Assembly (NCBI GenBank): GCA_947600145.1 | Contig: CANQGA010000010.1 | Location: forward strand, 1 to 36,325 | Direction: 5' to 3' | Origin: an uncultured Lachnospiraceae bacterium | GTDB lineage: Bacteria; Bacillota; Clostridia; Lachnospirales; Lachnospiraceae | DNA: 36,325 nt | Part shown: piece by piece, positions 1-8,181 of the stretch | Layout: every line of letters begins with the position of its first letter | How positions within the stretch are numbered: position 1 is the first letter of the stretch | Program-made: the position numbers and the translations under genes | The notes under the pieces: model-generated | Seen by the model: the letters and a program-made list of their open reading frames with translations, nothing else | What the model was told of the DNA's origin: nothing | Databases searched by the model: none

Positions 1-100
1 CTCCCCATATCAAAAATGCCGGGAAAGCCCGAAAATACGGGCTATACCGACATTTAAGAACTTCTAAAGAGATAATCTAAAATCCTATCTAATTTTCCTC

Positions 101-129
101 TTGAATATTTTGGGATTCTGTTATAGAAT
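101..129 (+). promoter_or_regulatory. sigma-A promoter of the ferredoxin gene
   Basis: TTGAAT at 101-106, a 17-nt spacer and TAGAAT at 124-129 form a near-consensus vegetative promoter. The ferredoxin ribosome binding site AAGGAGGT lies at 153-160. The 100 bases before it are AT-rich and hold a small AGCCCG/CGGGCT hairpin at 26-43, possibly the end of an upstream unit. Confidence 0.7.
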
Positions 130-167
130 GATTACACATGTAAAGAATATTTAAGGAGGTATTTGTT

Positions 168-338
168 ATGGCACGTGTCATTAGTGATGCCTGCGTATCC
201 TGCGGAACCTGCGAGGCTGAGTGCCCGGTCGGCGCTATCTCCCAGGGCGACGGACAGTACGTAGTAGACGCTGACAGCTGCATCGACTGCGGAGCCTGCG
301 AAGCAGCCTGCCCGACCGGCGCGATCAGCGAAGGCTAA
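168..338 (+). CDS. 2[4Fe-4S] clostridial-type ferredoxin
   Basis: This 56-residue protein carries two CxxCxxCxxxCP cluster motifs, one at about residues 9-20 (CVSCGTCEAECP) and one at about 38-49 (CIDCGACEAACP), each followed by a GAIS segment. That is the internally duplicated layout of the small clostridial ferredoxin, which carries electrons at low potential in the cytoplasm for enzymes such as pyruvate:ferredoxin oxidoreductase and hydrogenase. The length is normal for the family. The ATG sits 7 nt after AAGGAGGT. It is a single-gene unit with its own promoter at 101-129 and a terminator at 352-381. Its redox partner cannot be read from the neighbours. Confidence 0.95.
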   Translation: MARVISDACVSCGTCEAECPVGAISQGDGQYVVDADSCIDCGACEAACPTGAISEG

Positions 339-350
339 TCGGATTTACAT

Positions 351-381
351 AACGCCCTTCCCGCTGCGGGGAGGGCGTTTT
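351..381 (+). terminator. intrinsic terminator after ferredoxin
   Basis: An 11-12 bp GC-rich stem, AACGCCCTTCCC paired with GGGGAGGGCGTT, ends in a short T run. It closes the ferredoxin transcript 13 bases after the stop codon. Confidence 0.85.
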
Positions 382-464
382 GCTGTAAATACCTTCCGCA
401 GCGGCACAGAGATCAGTCCCGCGCGCGGGGCTGTACCGGCATTCGCCCATAAAAGGAGGCCATC

Positions 465-1244
465 ATGACCCAACAGCGCAAACCCCTTATCGGGCTTACC
501 ACATCCCACAACATCCAGACTGAGGAAACCTACCAGCCTTCCGCGTGTCCGCGGGCGATCCTGGCGGCCGGCGGCATCCCGGTGATCCTGCCGCTGGAAG
601 CCTCGGAGGACGACCTGCGGCAGCTTGTCTCCGTTCTGGACGGCTTTTTGTTCACCGGAGGCCCGGACGTCCACCCGTTTCTCTTCGGAGAAGAGACGCT
701 TGCCGGCTGCGGCGGCGTCTCCGTGAAGAGAGACCGGATGGAGCTGGCCCTTTTAAAGCTGGCCGTCGAACAGAAGAAACCGGTCATGGGCATCTGCCGC
801 GGCATCCAGCTGATCAACATCGGCCTGGGCGGAACCATTTATCAGGATATTCCGTCCCAGGTGGAGCGGATCCTGCCCATCGCCCATCAGCAGCCGTTCC
901 CCCATAAAGTTCCGTCGCACACGGTAAAGGTGACGGAGGGAAACCTCCTGGCTGACGTTCTGAGCGGACAATATTTCGGAGAGACGGCTGCCGCCCGCGG
1001 TCCGCAGACGATCCGTGTCAACAGCACCCACCACCAGGCGGTCCGCGATACCGCGCCGTCTCTCGCGGCGTGCGCGTTCGCACCCGACGGCATCATCGAA
1101 GGCGTTGTGATGAAAGACTATCCGTATCTGATCGGCGTGCAGTGGCACCCCGAATATCTCTGGGAAGAAGACCCGGCGGCCATGAACCTGTTTAAGGGCC
1201 TGATCAAAGCCTCCGCCCGCTCCTCCCGAATTTCTTTTTCCTGA
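465..1244 (+). CDS. gamma-glutamyl-gamma-aminobutyrate hydrolase family protein (peptidase C26)
   Basis: This 259-residue protein is a class I glutamine amidotransferase-fold hydrolase of the PuuD/C26 family, which cleaves gamma-glutamyl amide bonds. The nucleophile is Cys111 in GICRGIQ, and the catalytic His/Glu pair is His228 and Glu230 in QWHPE. FTGGPDVHP at about 63-71 is the family's oxyanion region. Length is typical. The start follows AAAAGGAGG with good spacing. No polyamine genes lie beside it, so a putrescine role is not supported; turnover of gamma-glutamyl compounds is the general inference. Its last 41 bases overlap the convergent MerR-type gene, and I see no terminator between them. 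Confidence 0.9.
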   Translation: MTQQRKPLIGLTTSHNIQTEETYQPSACPRAILAAGGIPVILPLEASEDDLRQLVSVLDGFLFTGGPDVHPFLFGEETLAGCGGVSVKRDRMELALLKLAVEQKKPVMGICRGIQLINIGLGGTIYQDIPSQVERILPIAHQQPFPHKVPSHTVKVTEGNLLADVLSGQYFGETAAARGPQTIRVNSTHHQAVRDTAPSLAACAFAPDGIIEGVVMKDYPYLIGVQWHPEYLWEEDPAAMNLFKGLIKASARSSRISFS

Positions 1245-2022
1245 AGAAAGGAACCTTCGTGGCCGCGGCTTCCGCCCGGCCTTTTCCTTTGTTCTGATAC
1301 GCGCGGATGGTCTCGTCCAGCTGCTTGAAACGCTCCTCCTCCTTCTCGTCGCTGACGCGGAGCAGATATTCCACTTCTTTCATAACCCGGTCAGTCACGT
1401 TCTCGCTGACCGCGTCGCTGACATCCTCGGTGATCTCGCGGCTGATACGGGCCATATTGGCTTCCACAGCCTGTCCGATAATGTGGTTCATGATCTCCTG
1501 AAACCGCGCCATCTTCTCGTCGGCGCTCAGCGGCTCCGGCGGGCTGAGCTCCCCGGCCGGAACCAGGCCCCCGTCCGTCGCGTCCGTCTCTCCATCACCG
1601 TCGTATTCCGGCCGGATCAGCCCGGCGTCCTGTCCGCCCGGCTCCTGACCTTCCCGCCGCTCCGCTTCATTCTGTCCGCCCGCCCCGTTACCGGCACTCT
1701 CCTTGGTCAGCTCCGCTCTCGCGTGATTTTCCTTCCAGGCTGCTTTCATTTCTTCCTCCATAAGATCTTCGGTGATGGTGATGTTCTCCATCGCGCCCGA
1801 CATTTTATTCAAGGCGTTCCTGATCGCCTTCAGCTGGTATCCCCTGTCCTTCAGATCCCTGATCTGACAGAACAGGCGGATATGGTAGTCCGTATAATAC
1901 CGGTGTCCCATATCGTTGCGTGGAATGGCAAGCTCCAGCTCGTCCTCCCAGTACCGGAGAACGTGGGTCTCCACTCCAACCTGCCTGGCCGCGTCCGATA
2001 TCAAATAGCGTGCCTCAGCCAT
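1204..2022 (-). CDS. MerR-type DNA-binding protein with long coiled-coil C-terminus
   Basis: Residues 1-75 form a MerR-type winged helix-turn-helix (LISDAARQVGVETHVLRYWE, then GHRYYTDYHI and a DLKDRGYQLKAI helix). It lacks the compact effector domain or metal-binding cysteines of classical MerR sensors. Instead an acidic, Gly-rich linker (about 105-165) leads to a charged helical region (about 170-245) that looks like a coiled coil, and then a basic tail with FFRKKK. This HTH, coiled-coil and basic-tail layout recalls RacA-like nucleoid proteins more than a ligand sensor, but that is inference. AAAGGAG lies just before the ATG. It overlaps the convergent C26 gene by 41 bases. Confidence 0.75.
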   Translation of the reverse strand: MAEARYLISDAARQVGVETHVLRYWEDELELAIPRNDMGHRYYTDYHIRLFCQIRDLKDRGYQLKAIRNALNKMSGAMENITITEDLMEEEMKAAWKENHARAELTKESAGNGAGGQNEAERREGQEPGGQDAGLIRPEYDGDGETDATDGGLVPAGELSPPEPLSADEKMARFQEIMNHIIGQAVEANMARISREITEDVSDAVSENVTDRVMKEVEYLLRVSDEKEEERFKQLDETIRAYQNKGKGRAEAAATKVPFFRKKKFGRSGRRL

Positions 2023-2179
2023 TCAAACCTCTCCTTTAGGCGACATGATTTCCGTACCTTGTTACTATACTTATGCGTTGAGAACGGATATTATGCCAGA
2101 ATATGAGAAAATCAGGGGCGGGGCGGAACTGAAGGCCGAGAAGAAGGCGGGGCCGGAAGAACCCGTCCGACAAAAATAC

Positions 2180-2205
2180 AAAAACGCGTCACTGGCGCGT
2201 TTTTT
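2180..2205 (-). terminator. bidirectional hairpin terminator
   Basis: AAAAACGCG at 2180-2188 pairs with CGCGTTTTT at 2196-2204 around a 7-base loop. The A and T runs flank both arms, so it could stop transcription in either direction. It is the second hairpin after dnaB on the minus strand. Confidence 0.6.
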
Positions 2206-2224
2206 GCATACTGACGTAAAATAA

Positions 2225-2249
2225 GAGGCCGCCGGCAGCCGGCAGCCTC
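2225..2249 (-). terminator. hairpin terminator after dnaB
   Basis: GAGGC/GCCTC arms enclose a GCCGGC repeat, giving a GC-rich hairpin 18 bases after the dnaB stop codon. On the minus strand it is followed by TTATTTTA. The gap 2023-2266 holds only this, the next hairpin and the MerR gene leader. Confidence 0.6.
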
Positions 2250-2266
2250 ACAGAAGCTCTGAACGA

Positions 2267-3607
2267 TCATTGTCTCGCTATATTTACAAACCGCGTGATA
2301 TCCGCCTTCCACAGCAGATTCACCGTCCCGATCGGGCCGTTGCGCTGCTTGGCGATGATCACCTCAGCCGAATCCTGGTCTTCCGTGTCTTTGTTATAGT
2401 AAGCGTCGCGGTAGAGGAACATGACCACGTCCGCGTCCTGCTCGATGGCGCCCGATTCACGCAGGTCCGAAAGCATGGGCCGGTGATCCTGACGGCTCTC
2501 GCAGGCGCGGCTCAGCTGGGACAGCGCCACCACCGGCGCCTTGATCTCCCTGGCCAGGGCCTTTAAGGATCTGGAGATCTCCGAGATCTCCTGCTGCCGG
2601 TTATCGCTGGTCCGACCGCTGCCGCTCATCAGCTGCAGATAATCGACGACCACCATGTCGAGCCCCCGCTCCAGCTTCATCTTCCGGCATTTGGAGCGCA
2701 GCTCCGTCACGGAGATGCCGGGCGTATCGTCGATGACCATATTGGAGCTTCCGATCAGGCCCACGGCCTCCACCACCGCATCCCACTCCGCGTCGGTCAG
2801 ATTGCCGGTCCTCAGCTTCTGGGTATTCACATTGGATTCCATGGCTATCATGCGCTGCACCAGCTGCTCCTTGGACATCTCAAGGCTGAAGATCATGCAG
2901 GGCACATTTCTTCGCACCGCCACGTAATCCAGCACATTCAGAACGAACGCGGTCTTGCCCATGGAAGGCCTGGCCGCCAGCAGGATCAGATCCGACGGCT
3001 GAAAGCCAGACGTCTTGTAATCCAGATCCACGAACCCGGTGGGAACGCCGGTCACGATCTCCTTGGTCCGGGATGCCTCCTCGATCTTCTCCAGAACATC
3101 CAGCGTCACCTGACGGATCGGCACCAGATCGCGGGACGTCCGGCTCTGGAGCAGATCAAAGATCTTCTTCTCCGTGTCGCCGAGAATATCGTCCATCGAC
3201 TCCCTGCCCAGATAGCAGTCATTGGAAATGTCTTCGTTAATGCGGATCAGTCTCCGCAGGATCGCCTTCTCGCGGACAATAGCCGCGTAGGAACGGATAT
3301 TGGCCGAGGTAGGCACCGTGGTGATGATATCACGGACGAATTCCAGACTCGACACCTCCGGAGGCACGTCCTTTTCCTTCAGACGGTTCTGGAGCGTCAC
3401 CAGATCCACCGGTTTTCCTTCATTAAAAAGCTCCACCATGGCCTCAAACATGACGCCATACTGGTGCTGATAAAAATCTTCCGCCGCCACGATCTCGGTG
3501 GCGGTGATGATCGCTTCCCGGTCCATCAGCATGGATCCGATCACAGACTGCTCGGCCTCGATGCTGTGGGGAAGCACCCGTTTGATCAACGCGTCGTCCA
3601 TCGGCAT
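2267..3607 (-). CDS. dnaB: replicative DNA helicase DnaB
   Basis: This 446-residue protein is the hexameric helicase that unwinds DNA 5' to 3' at the replication fork and recruits primase. The N-terminal primase-binding domain starts with HSIEAEQSVIGSMLMD. The RecA-like C-terminal domain has Walker A ARPSMGKT at 212-219, a VVVDYLQLM Walker B segment and the ALSQLSRACE motif. Length is normal. The ATG lies 9 nt after GGAGG. It is the last gene of gdpP-rplI-dnaB, an order also found near the origin of B. subtilis (yybT-rplI-dnaC). A 141-base gap, with no gene I can see, separates it from rplI. Confidence 0.97.
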   Translation of the reverse strand: MPMDDALIKRVLPHSIEAEQSVIGSMLMDREAIITATEIVAAEDFYQHQYGVMFEAMVELFNEGKPVDLVTLQNRLKEKDVPPEVSSLEFVRDIITTVPTSANIRSYAAIVREKAILRRLIRINEDISNDCYLGRESMDDILGDTEKKIFDLLQSRTSRDLVPIRQVTLDVLEKIEEASRTKEIVTGVPTGFVDLDYKTSGFQPSDLILLAARPSMGKTAFVLNVLDYVAVRRNVPCMIFSLEMSKEQLVQRMIAMESNVNTQKLRTGNLTDAEWDAVVEAVGLIGSSNMVIDDTPGISVTELRSKCRKMKLERGLDMVVVDYLQLMSGSGRTSDNRQQEISEISRSLKALAREIKAPVVALSQLSRACESRQDHRPMLSDLRESGAIEQDADVVMFLYRDAYYNKDTEDQDSAEVIIAKQRNGPIGTVNLLWKADITRFVNIARQ

Positions 3608-3748
3608 GCCGTTCTGCCTCCGTTTCTCTCATCTCGTGCGCCCGCCGTCTCCCGCCCGGGGCGGGCAGACATGCGGTTTTCACCCTGCTCGGGCAGATAA
3701 GCGGTTCCTGCGCGGTTCGGACGCACAGGCCGCCCTGTCCCGGCAGGC

Positions 3749-4195
3749 TCACTCCGCGACTACGTCCACAGTCAGCTTCGCGGTCACGTCCTTATGCAGC
3801 TTCACCGGCACCTCGTGGGTTCCCAGAGCCTTGATCGGCTCCGGCAGGACCAGCTTCTTCTTATCCAGTTCCAGTCCCAGCTGGGAGGCGGCCGCCGCCG
3901 CGATCTCCTTGCCGGATACGGAGCCGAACGCCCTGCCGTTCTCGCCGGCCCTGATCTTCAGCGTCACCTTCGCGGCGTTCAGCTTCGCGGCCAGTTCCTG
4001 CGCCTCCGCCAGCTGTCTGGCAGCCTGCTTCTCCGCATTGGCCTTCTGCAGCTTCAGCTCGTTCAGATTCTTCGGCGTAGCCTCCACGCCCAGTTTCTTC
4101 GGCAGAATGAAATTCCGCGCGTAGCCGTCGCTGACCTTCACAACCTGCCCTTTCTTCCCAAGCGCCTTTACATCTTCCAGCAATACGATATCCAT
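3749..4195 (-). CDS. rplI: 50S ribosomal protein L9
   Basis: This 148-residue protein has the L9 N-terminal signature [20 protein letters not shown] followed by the [13 protein letters not shown] rRNA-binding segment, a long Ala/Lys/Glu-rich connecting helix (about 45-75) and the C-terminal domain with [13 protein letters not shown]9 binds 23S rRNA domain V and helps keep the reading frame. Length is typical. A GGAGG site precedes the ATG. It sits between gdpP and dnaB in a conserved operon. Confidence 0.97.
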   Translation of the reverse strand: MDIVLLEDVKALGKKGQVVKVSDGYARNFILPKKLGVEATPKNLNELKLQKANAEKQAARQLAEAQELAAKLNAAKVTLKIRAGENGRAFGSVSGKEIAAAAASQLGLELDKKKLVLPEPIKALGTHEVPVKLHKDVTAKLTVDVVAE

Positions 4196-4250
4196 ATCTT
4201 AAATCCTCCTGTTTTCTGCCCTGTCTCTTCCGTCTGCGCGGCCGGGTCCG

Positions 4251-6338
4251 TCACGTCGCCCTCTGATACCGGATCTCATCCGACGACACTTCTCCGCCGG
4301 CGATCATCTCGCGGATCACCGCTTTCAGCTGTTCCTTCGCTTCCTCCATCGTCACATCCTTAAGCTGCGCGCCGGCAATGGATTTGTGGCCGCCGCCGCC
4401 TAATTTCTCCATCATCACCTGCACGTTCACCTCGTCGATCGAGCGGGCGCTCAGATAGATCACCCCGTTATACTCCGACAATACCACGGACCCGCGGACG
4501 CCCTTGATATCCAGCAGCTCATTGGCCGCCTGGGCCGCCACGATCGTCGGATTCTCGATCCCCTCCGAAGGACACTCGCTGATCGCAAAGATGCCCTCGA
4601 AAATCTCCGCCCGGCTCACGGCCTGCGCCCTCGCCTGGTAATTGACCATATTCTCGCGGAACAATTTGCGGACGCGGGTCATATCCGCGCCGGACCGCCG
4701 CAGATAGGCCGCCGCCTCGAACGTCCTCACGCCCGTCTGATTGTTGAAATAATTCGTATCGATCACGAGACCCGCGTACATGGCGTCCGCTTCCTGCGGC
4801 CGGATCCGGATCCCGTCGGCGATATACTGCACGACCTCGGCGACCATCTCGCAGGCCGACGACGCGTACGGCTCCACATAGGAGAGCACCGCGTTGTCAA
4901 TGAACTCGCTGCCCTTGCGGTGGTGATCCAGCACCACAATGGTCTTCACCGCTTTCAGAAGCCGCGGCTCTTCCGTAATACTTGGCCGGTTCACATCCAC
5001 GACAACCAGAAGCGTGCCCGCATCCGCCCTCTCGAGCGCCTGTTCGCCCGTCAGGAACAGGTCCTCCGGATATCCGTTCTCCGGGGAGAACTGTTCATAC
5101 ACCGGTCTTACGGAGGAAGTGATCTCATTGATCACGATATGGGCCTTCCGGTCCAATGCGGCCGCGACCCGGTAGATCCCGACAGCCGCGCCGAAGGAAT
5201 CGATGTCGCCAAGCCGGTGTCCCATGATCAGCAGCTTCTCCTTCGTACTGATCAGCTCACGCAGCGCATGGGCCTTCACGCGCGCTTTCACGCGGGTATT
5301 CTTCTCCTGCTGCTGCGATTTCCCGCCGAAATACTCGATATTCTCGACGCTCTTGATCACCGCCTGATCGCCGCCGCGGCCCAGGGCCATATCGATCGCC
5401 ATGCGGGCCAGATCGTAATTCTGTCCGTAGGTGTCGCCGCCCATGCCCAGGCCGATGCTCAGCGTGACCGCCATATCATTGCCTATATTGACCGACTTGA
5501 CGTCCTCGAGGATGGAAAACCGCTGCGCCCTCAGCTCCGCTACATACTGCTGCTTGATGACGAAGAAATATTTGTCCTTCTCCATCTTCTTCACAACGCC
5601 GTTGAGGCCGGTGATATATTTGTTGATCCGCCGTTCCACGAGCGCCATCAGAAGAGACCGGCGAACCTCCTCCACGCTCTCCAGCGCCTCGTCATAATTA
5701 TCCAGATAAATGAGTCCGGCGACCATCTTCTGGTCCGTGATCTGCTGCTGGTACCACAGAAGCTCCGTCTCATCGAAGAGATACACCGCGATCAGATCCG
5801 GCGTCTCCGCTGAGGCCGCGCTTCCGTGCCCCGCGTCTTCATCCGGTCTCAGGTCTTCCATCTGGACGGACTTGAAATCCATCCTGAACTTACGCCCGTC
5901 AAACTCCGTATGCAGGCTGCTCTTCTCCCCGACGCCCTGCAGAAACTCCTTCGTCACCTCCGGAAACATGGCCATCAGCGATCCGGTCTTTCCTTTGGCC
6001 TCCTTCATCATCCCGGTAAACAGGTCGTTCATCCAAAGAAGCCTTCCGCTTAAGTCCGTGACCACATACGGCACGTCCAGATCCTCCAGCAGTTTCTTCT
6101 GGATCCACGCGTAATCCGCCGAAAACTCCACCATGCCGGCCAGAAGCTTCTTGCGCGAAAACACGTACAGCAGAACAGAAAGGATCAGATATGCCGCCGT
6201 AAATCCGCCCATGGCGATGGCGGCCCCCACGTCGATGAAGCCGACCACCACGTTCATCAGGACTACCAGCACCGCCAGATAAACCGGCCACTGCATATAG
6301 ATCCCAAGCTGTCCTTTTACATTCTTCTTACCTTTCAT
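4251..6338 (-). CDS. gdpP: cyclic-di-AMP phosphodiesterase GdpP
   Basis: This 695-residue membrane protein hydrolyses c-di-AMP to pApA. Two transmembrane helices (about 17-36 and 42-60) are followed by a PAS domain (about 85-160), a degenerate GGDEF domain (about 205-330, with GRGGDQ where active cyclases have GGDEF) and a DHH/DHHA1 phosphoesterase. Metal ligands are visible: His374, Asp378 and Asp380 in GHRLGDID, Asp448, and the DHH triad at 471-473. GGGGHKSIAGAQ marks DHHA1 near the C-terminus. All catalytic motifs are intact. It is first in gdpP-rplI-dnaB and has an extended -10 promoter. No diadenylate cyclase gene is in the window. Confidence 0.95.
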   Translation of the reverse strand: MKGKKNVKGQLGIYMQWPVYLAVLVVLMNVVVGFIDVGAAIAMGGFTAAYLILSVLLYVFSRKKLLAGMVEFSADYAWIQKKLLEDLDVPYVVTDLSGRLLWMNDLFTGMMKEAKGKTGSLMAMFPEVTKEFLQGVGEKSSLHTEFDGRKFRMDFKSVQMEDLRPDEDAGHGSAASAETPDLIAVYLFDETELLWYQQQITDQKMVAGLIYLDNYDEALESVEEVRRSLLMALVERRINKYITGLNGVVKKMEKDKYFFVIKQQYVAELRAQRFSILEDVKSVNIGNDMAVTLSIGLGMGGDTYGQNYDLARMAIDMALGRGGDQAVIKSVENIEYFGGKSQQQEKNTRVKARVKAHALRELISTKEKLLIMGHRLGDIDSFGAAVGIYRVAAALDRKAHIVINEITSSVRPVYEQFSPENGYPEDLFLTGEQALERADAGTLLVVVDVNRPSITEEPRLLKAVKTIVVLDHHRKGSEFIDNAVLSYVEPYASSACEMVAEVVQYIADGIRIRPQEADAMYAGLVIDTNYFNNQTGVRTFEAAAYLRRSGADMTRVRKLFRENMVNYQARAQAVSRAEIFEGIFAISECPSEGIENPTIVAAQAANELLDIKGVRGSVVLSEYNGVIYLSARSIDEVNVQVMMEKLGGGGHKSIAGAQLKDVTMEEAKEQLKAVIREMIAGGEVSSDEIRYQRAT

Positions 6339-6420
6339 AAGGTCTCTCCTTATCCCGGCTTGGCGGCATATGCGCCTTTTTCAGGCTACCATAGCCCGGC
6401 GCGGTATCATCTCTGTCGAG

Positions 6421-6449
6421 ATTATACCACAACAATCCGGTTTCGTCTA
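6421..6449 (-). promoter_or_regulatory. promoter of gdpP-rplI-dnaB
   Basis: On the minus strand TAGACG at 6449-6444 is followed by a 17-nt spacer and TATAAT at 6426-6421, preceded by TGG (an extended -10, TGnTATAAT). The -35 overlaps the stop codon of rsmI. Confidence 0.65.
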
Positions 6450-7343
6450 CTGCGGGAAATCGGCCGGCCGGGAAAGACGCTGGTACACGTCCCGGCGGCT
6501 CAGCCCGCGATCCTTCGCGGCCTGACGCATGGCCTCTTTGCGGGGCATGCCCTGCGCCTCGTAGACGGCCACATGTTCCTCGATCGTCAGCCCGTCCCAC
6601 GCGCGGGCCTGCTCCTCGCGCCGCGACTCGATGGAACAGCCTTCCAGAACGATGACGCACTCTCCGCGCGGCTCTTCCGTCTCATAGCGGGCCAGGGCGC
6701 CGTCCAGCGTGGTCTGCCACGTTTCCTCATAAGTCTTTGTCAGCTCCCGGCACAGGGTCATCCTGCGTCCGCCGCCCAGGGCGTCCCGCAGGTCCTGAAG
6801 CGTCCGTACCAGATGGTGGGGCGCCTCGTAGAGAATGATCGTGCGGGTTTCCTTCTTTAATTCGTCCAGGATCCACTGCCGCTCCTTCTTCTCGGGCGGA
6901 AGAAACGCCTCGAAACAGAAACGGCGGGTCGGAAGGCCCGAGAGCGTCAGCGCGGCAACGCAGGCGCAGGGACCGGGCAGCGACGTGACCGGCACGCCGG
7001 CCGCGAGGCATTGGCGGACCAGTTCCTCGCCCGGATCCGAGACCGCAGGCGTTCCGGCGTCCGTGATCAGGGCGATATTTCGCCCCTCCTGAAGCTGCCG
7101 GACCAGTTCCTCCGCCTTCTCAATTTTATTATATTCATGATAGCTGGTCATCGGCGTGCTGATTCCAAAATGATTCAGCAGCTTGATGCTGTGGCGCGTA
7201 TCCTCAGCCGCGATCAGGTCCACTTCCTTTAACGTGTCAAGGACCCGGATGGTAATGTCGGCCAGATTGCCGATCGGCGTCGCGCAGATATAGAGCGTTC
7301 CCGCGGCGCTGCCGGCCGCCGTATCGCTGTTTCTTTTCGGCAT
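6447..7343 (-). CDS. rsmI: 16S rRNA (cytidine(1402)-2'-O)-methyltransferase
   Basis: This 298-residue enzyme 2'-O-methylates C1402 of 16S rRNA in the P site using S-adenosylmethionine. The tetrapyrrole-methylase fold is clear from LYICATPIGNLADITIRVL at the N-terminus, DLIAAEDTRHS at about 45, ITDAGTPAVSDPG at about 93-105 and SLPGPCACVAALTLSGLP. Length is normal. It is the last gene of holB-ricT-trmN6-rsmI, 70 bases after trmN6, as in B. subtilis (yabC side of the block). The GIY-YIG gene yazA that separates the two in Bacillus is absent. Confidence 0.95.
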   Translation of the reverse strand: MPKRNSDTAAGSAAGTLYICATPIGNLADITIRVLDTLKEVDLIAAEDTRHSIKLLNHFGISTPMTSYHEYNKIEKAEELVRQLQEGRNIALITDAGTPAVSDPGEELVRQCLAAGVPVTSLPGPCACVAALTLSGLPTRRFCFEAFLPPEKKERQWILDELKKETRTIILYEAPHHLVRTLQDLRDALGGGRRMTLCRELTKTYEETWQTTLDGALARYETEEPRGECVIVLEGCSIESRREEQARAWDGLTIEEHVAVYEAQGMPRKEAMRQAAKDRGLSRRDVYQRLSRPADFPQ

Positions 7344-7413
7344 AACGTATGGCTCCCTTCCTGCCGGTGTACCGGCGCCTCCAGCCGGCGCGGGTCCACG
7401 GACAGCTTTCTGA

Positions 7414-8181
7414 TCAGTACCCGTACACGCTCTTCAGCTCGTCGCTGTAAACGCCCGGCTCCCTGAATACGATCACCGGCGCCTCCACCTTCATGAGCGG
7501 CCTTCCTCCGCGGACTGCCTCAATAAGCACCATGTTGGCCTCCCGGTCAGCGAACGGGTGAACCATCCGAATCCGCTTCGGCTCCAGGCCGCGGCTCCGC
7601 AGCGTCACGATCAGCTCCGCCAGCCGGCGCGGGCGGTGGACCAGATAGAAACGCCCGCCGGTTCTCAGAAGGCGCGACGCCTCGCGGGCCACGTCGTCGA
7701 ACGTGCACAGGATCTCATGCCGGGCGACGGCCCTGGGCTCATCCGGATTCGTGATCCCCGCGCCGCCGTCCATGTAAGGCGGGTTCGACGTGACTACATC
7801 AAAAGAGGCCCGGCCAAACAGGCGGCTGGCCTCCTTAATATCTCCCTGTACAATATCGATCTTCTCCCGCAAACGGTTCAGCGCCACGCTGCGGGCGGCC
7901 ATATCGGCCATCTCGGGCTGGATCTCCAGCCCGGTAAAATGTTCCCCTTCCGTCTTTGCTTCCAGAAGGATCGGAATGATGCCGCTCCCGGTTCCCAGAT
8001 CCAGGACCCGCTCCCCCCGGCGGACACGCGCGAATCCGGACAGAAGGACCGCGTCCATCCCGAAACAGAAGCGGGACGGATCCTGTATGATCCGGTAACC
8101 GCTGCGCTCCAGATCATCTACGCGCTCGCCGGCCCTGATCGCCGGTTCCGGCGCGTCTGCCGTCTTCCCGTCAATTGTCAT
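7414..8181 (-). CDS. trmN6: tRNA1(Val) adenine-N6-methyltransferase family protein
   Basis: This 255-residue class I SAM-dependent methyltransferase carries the glycine-rich SAM loop DLGTGSGIIP and the catalytic SNPPY motif (NPPY) of N6-adenine methylases. The start region GYRIIQDPSRFCFGMDAVLLSGF is typical of the YfiC/YabB family, which modifies A37 of tRNA-Val. Its first 11 bases overlap the end of ricT, indicating translational coupling. The same neighbour order (ricT, trmN6 homologue, rsmI) is found in B. subtilis. The exact tRNA target is inferred from the family. Confidence 0.88.
   Translation of the reverse strand: MTIDGKTADAPEPAIRAGERVDDLERSGYRIIQDPSRFCFGMDAVLLSGFARVRRGERVLDLGTGSGIIPILLEAKTEGEHFTGLEIQPEMADMAARSVALNRLREKIDIVQGDIKEASRLFGRASFDVVTSNPPYMDGGAGITNPDEPRAVARHEILCTFDDVAREASRLLRTGGRFYLVHRPRRLAELIVTLRSRGLEPKRIRMVHPFADREANMVLIEAVRGGRPLMKVEAPVIVFREPGVYSDELKSVYGY

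Noticed and set aside
26-43. Intrinsic terminator at the left edge
   Set aside because: The AGCCCG/CGGGCT stem is only 6 bp and lacks a convincing T run on either strand, so it is not listed as a feature.
2112-2312. Minus-strand small frame in the dnaB-MerR gap
   Set aside because: It crosses both terminator hairpins and the dnaB 3' end and shows no ribosome binding site.
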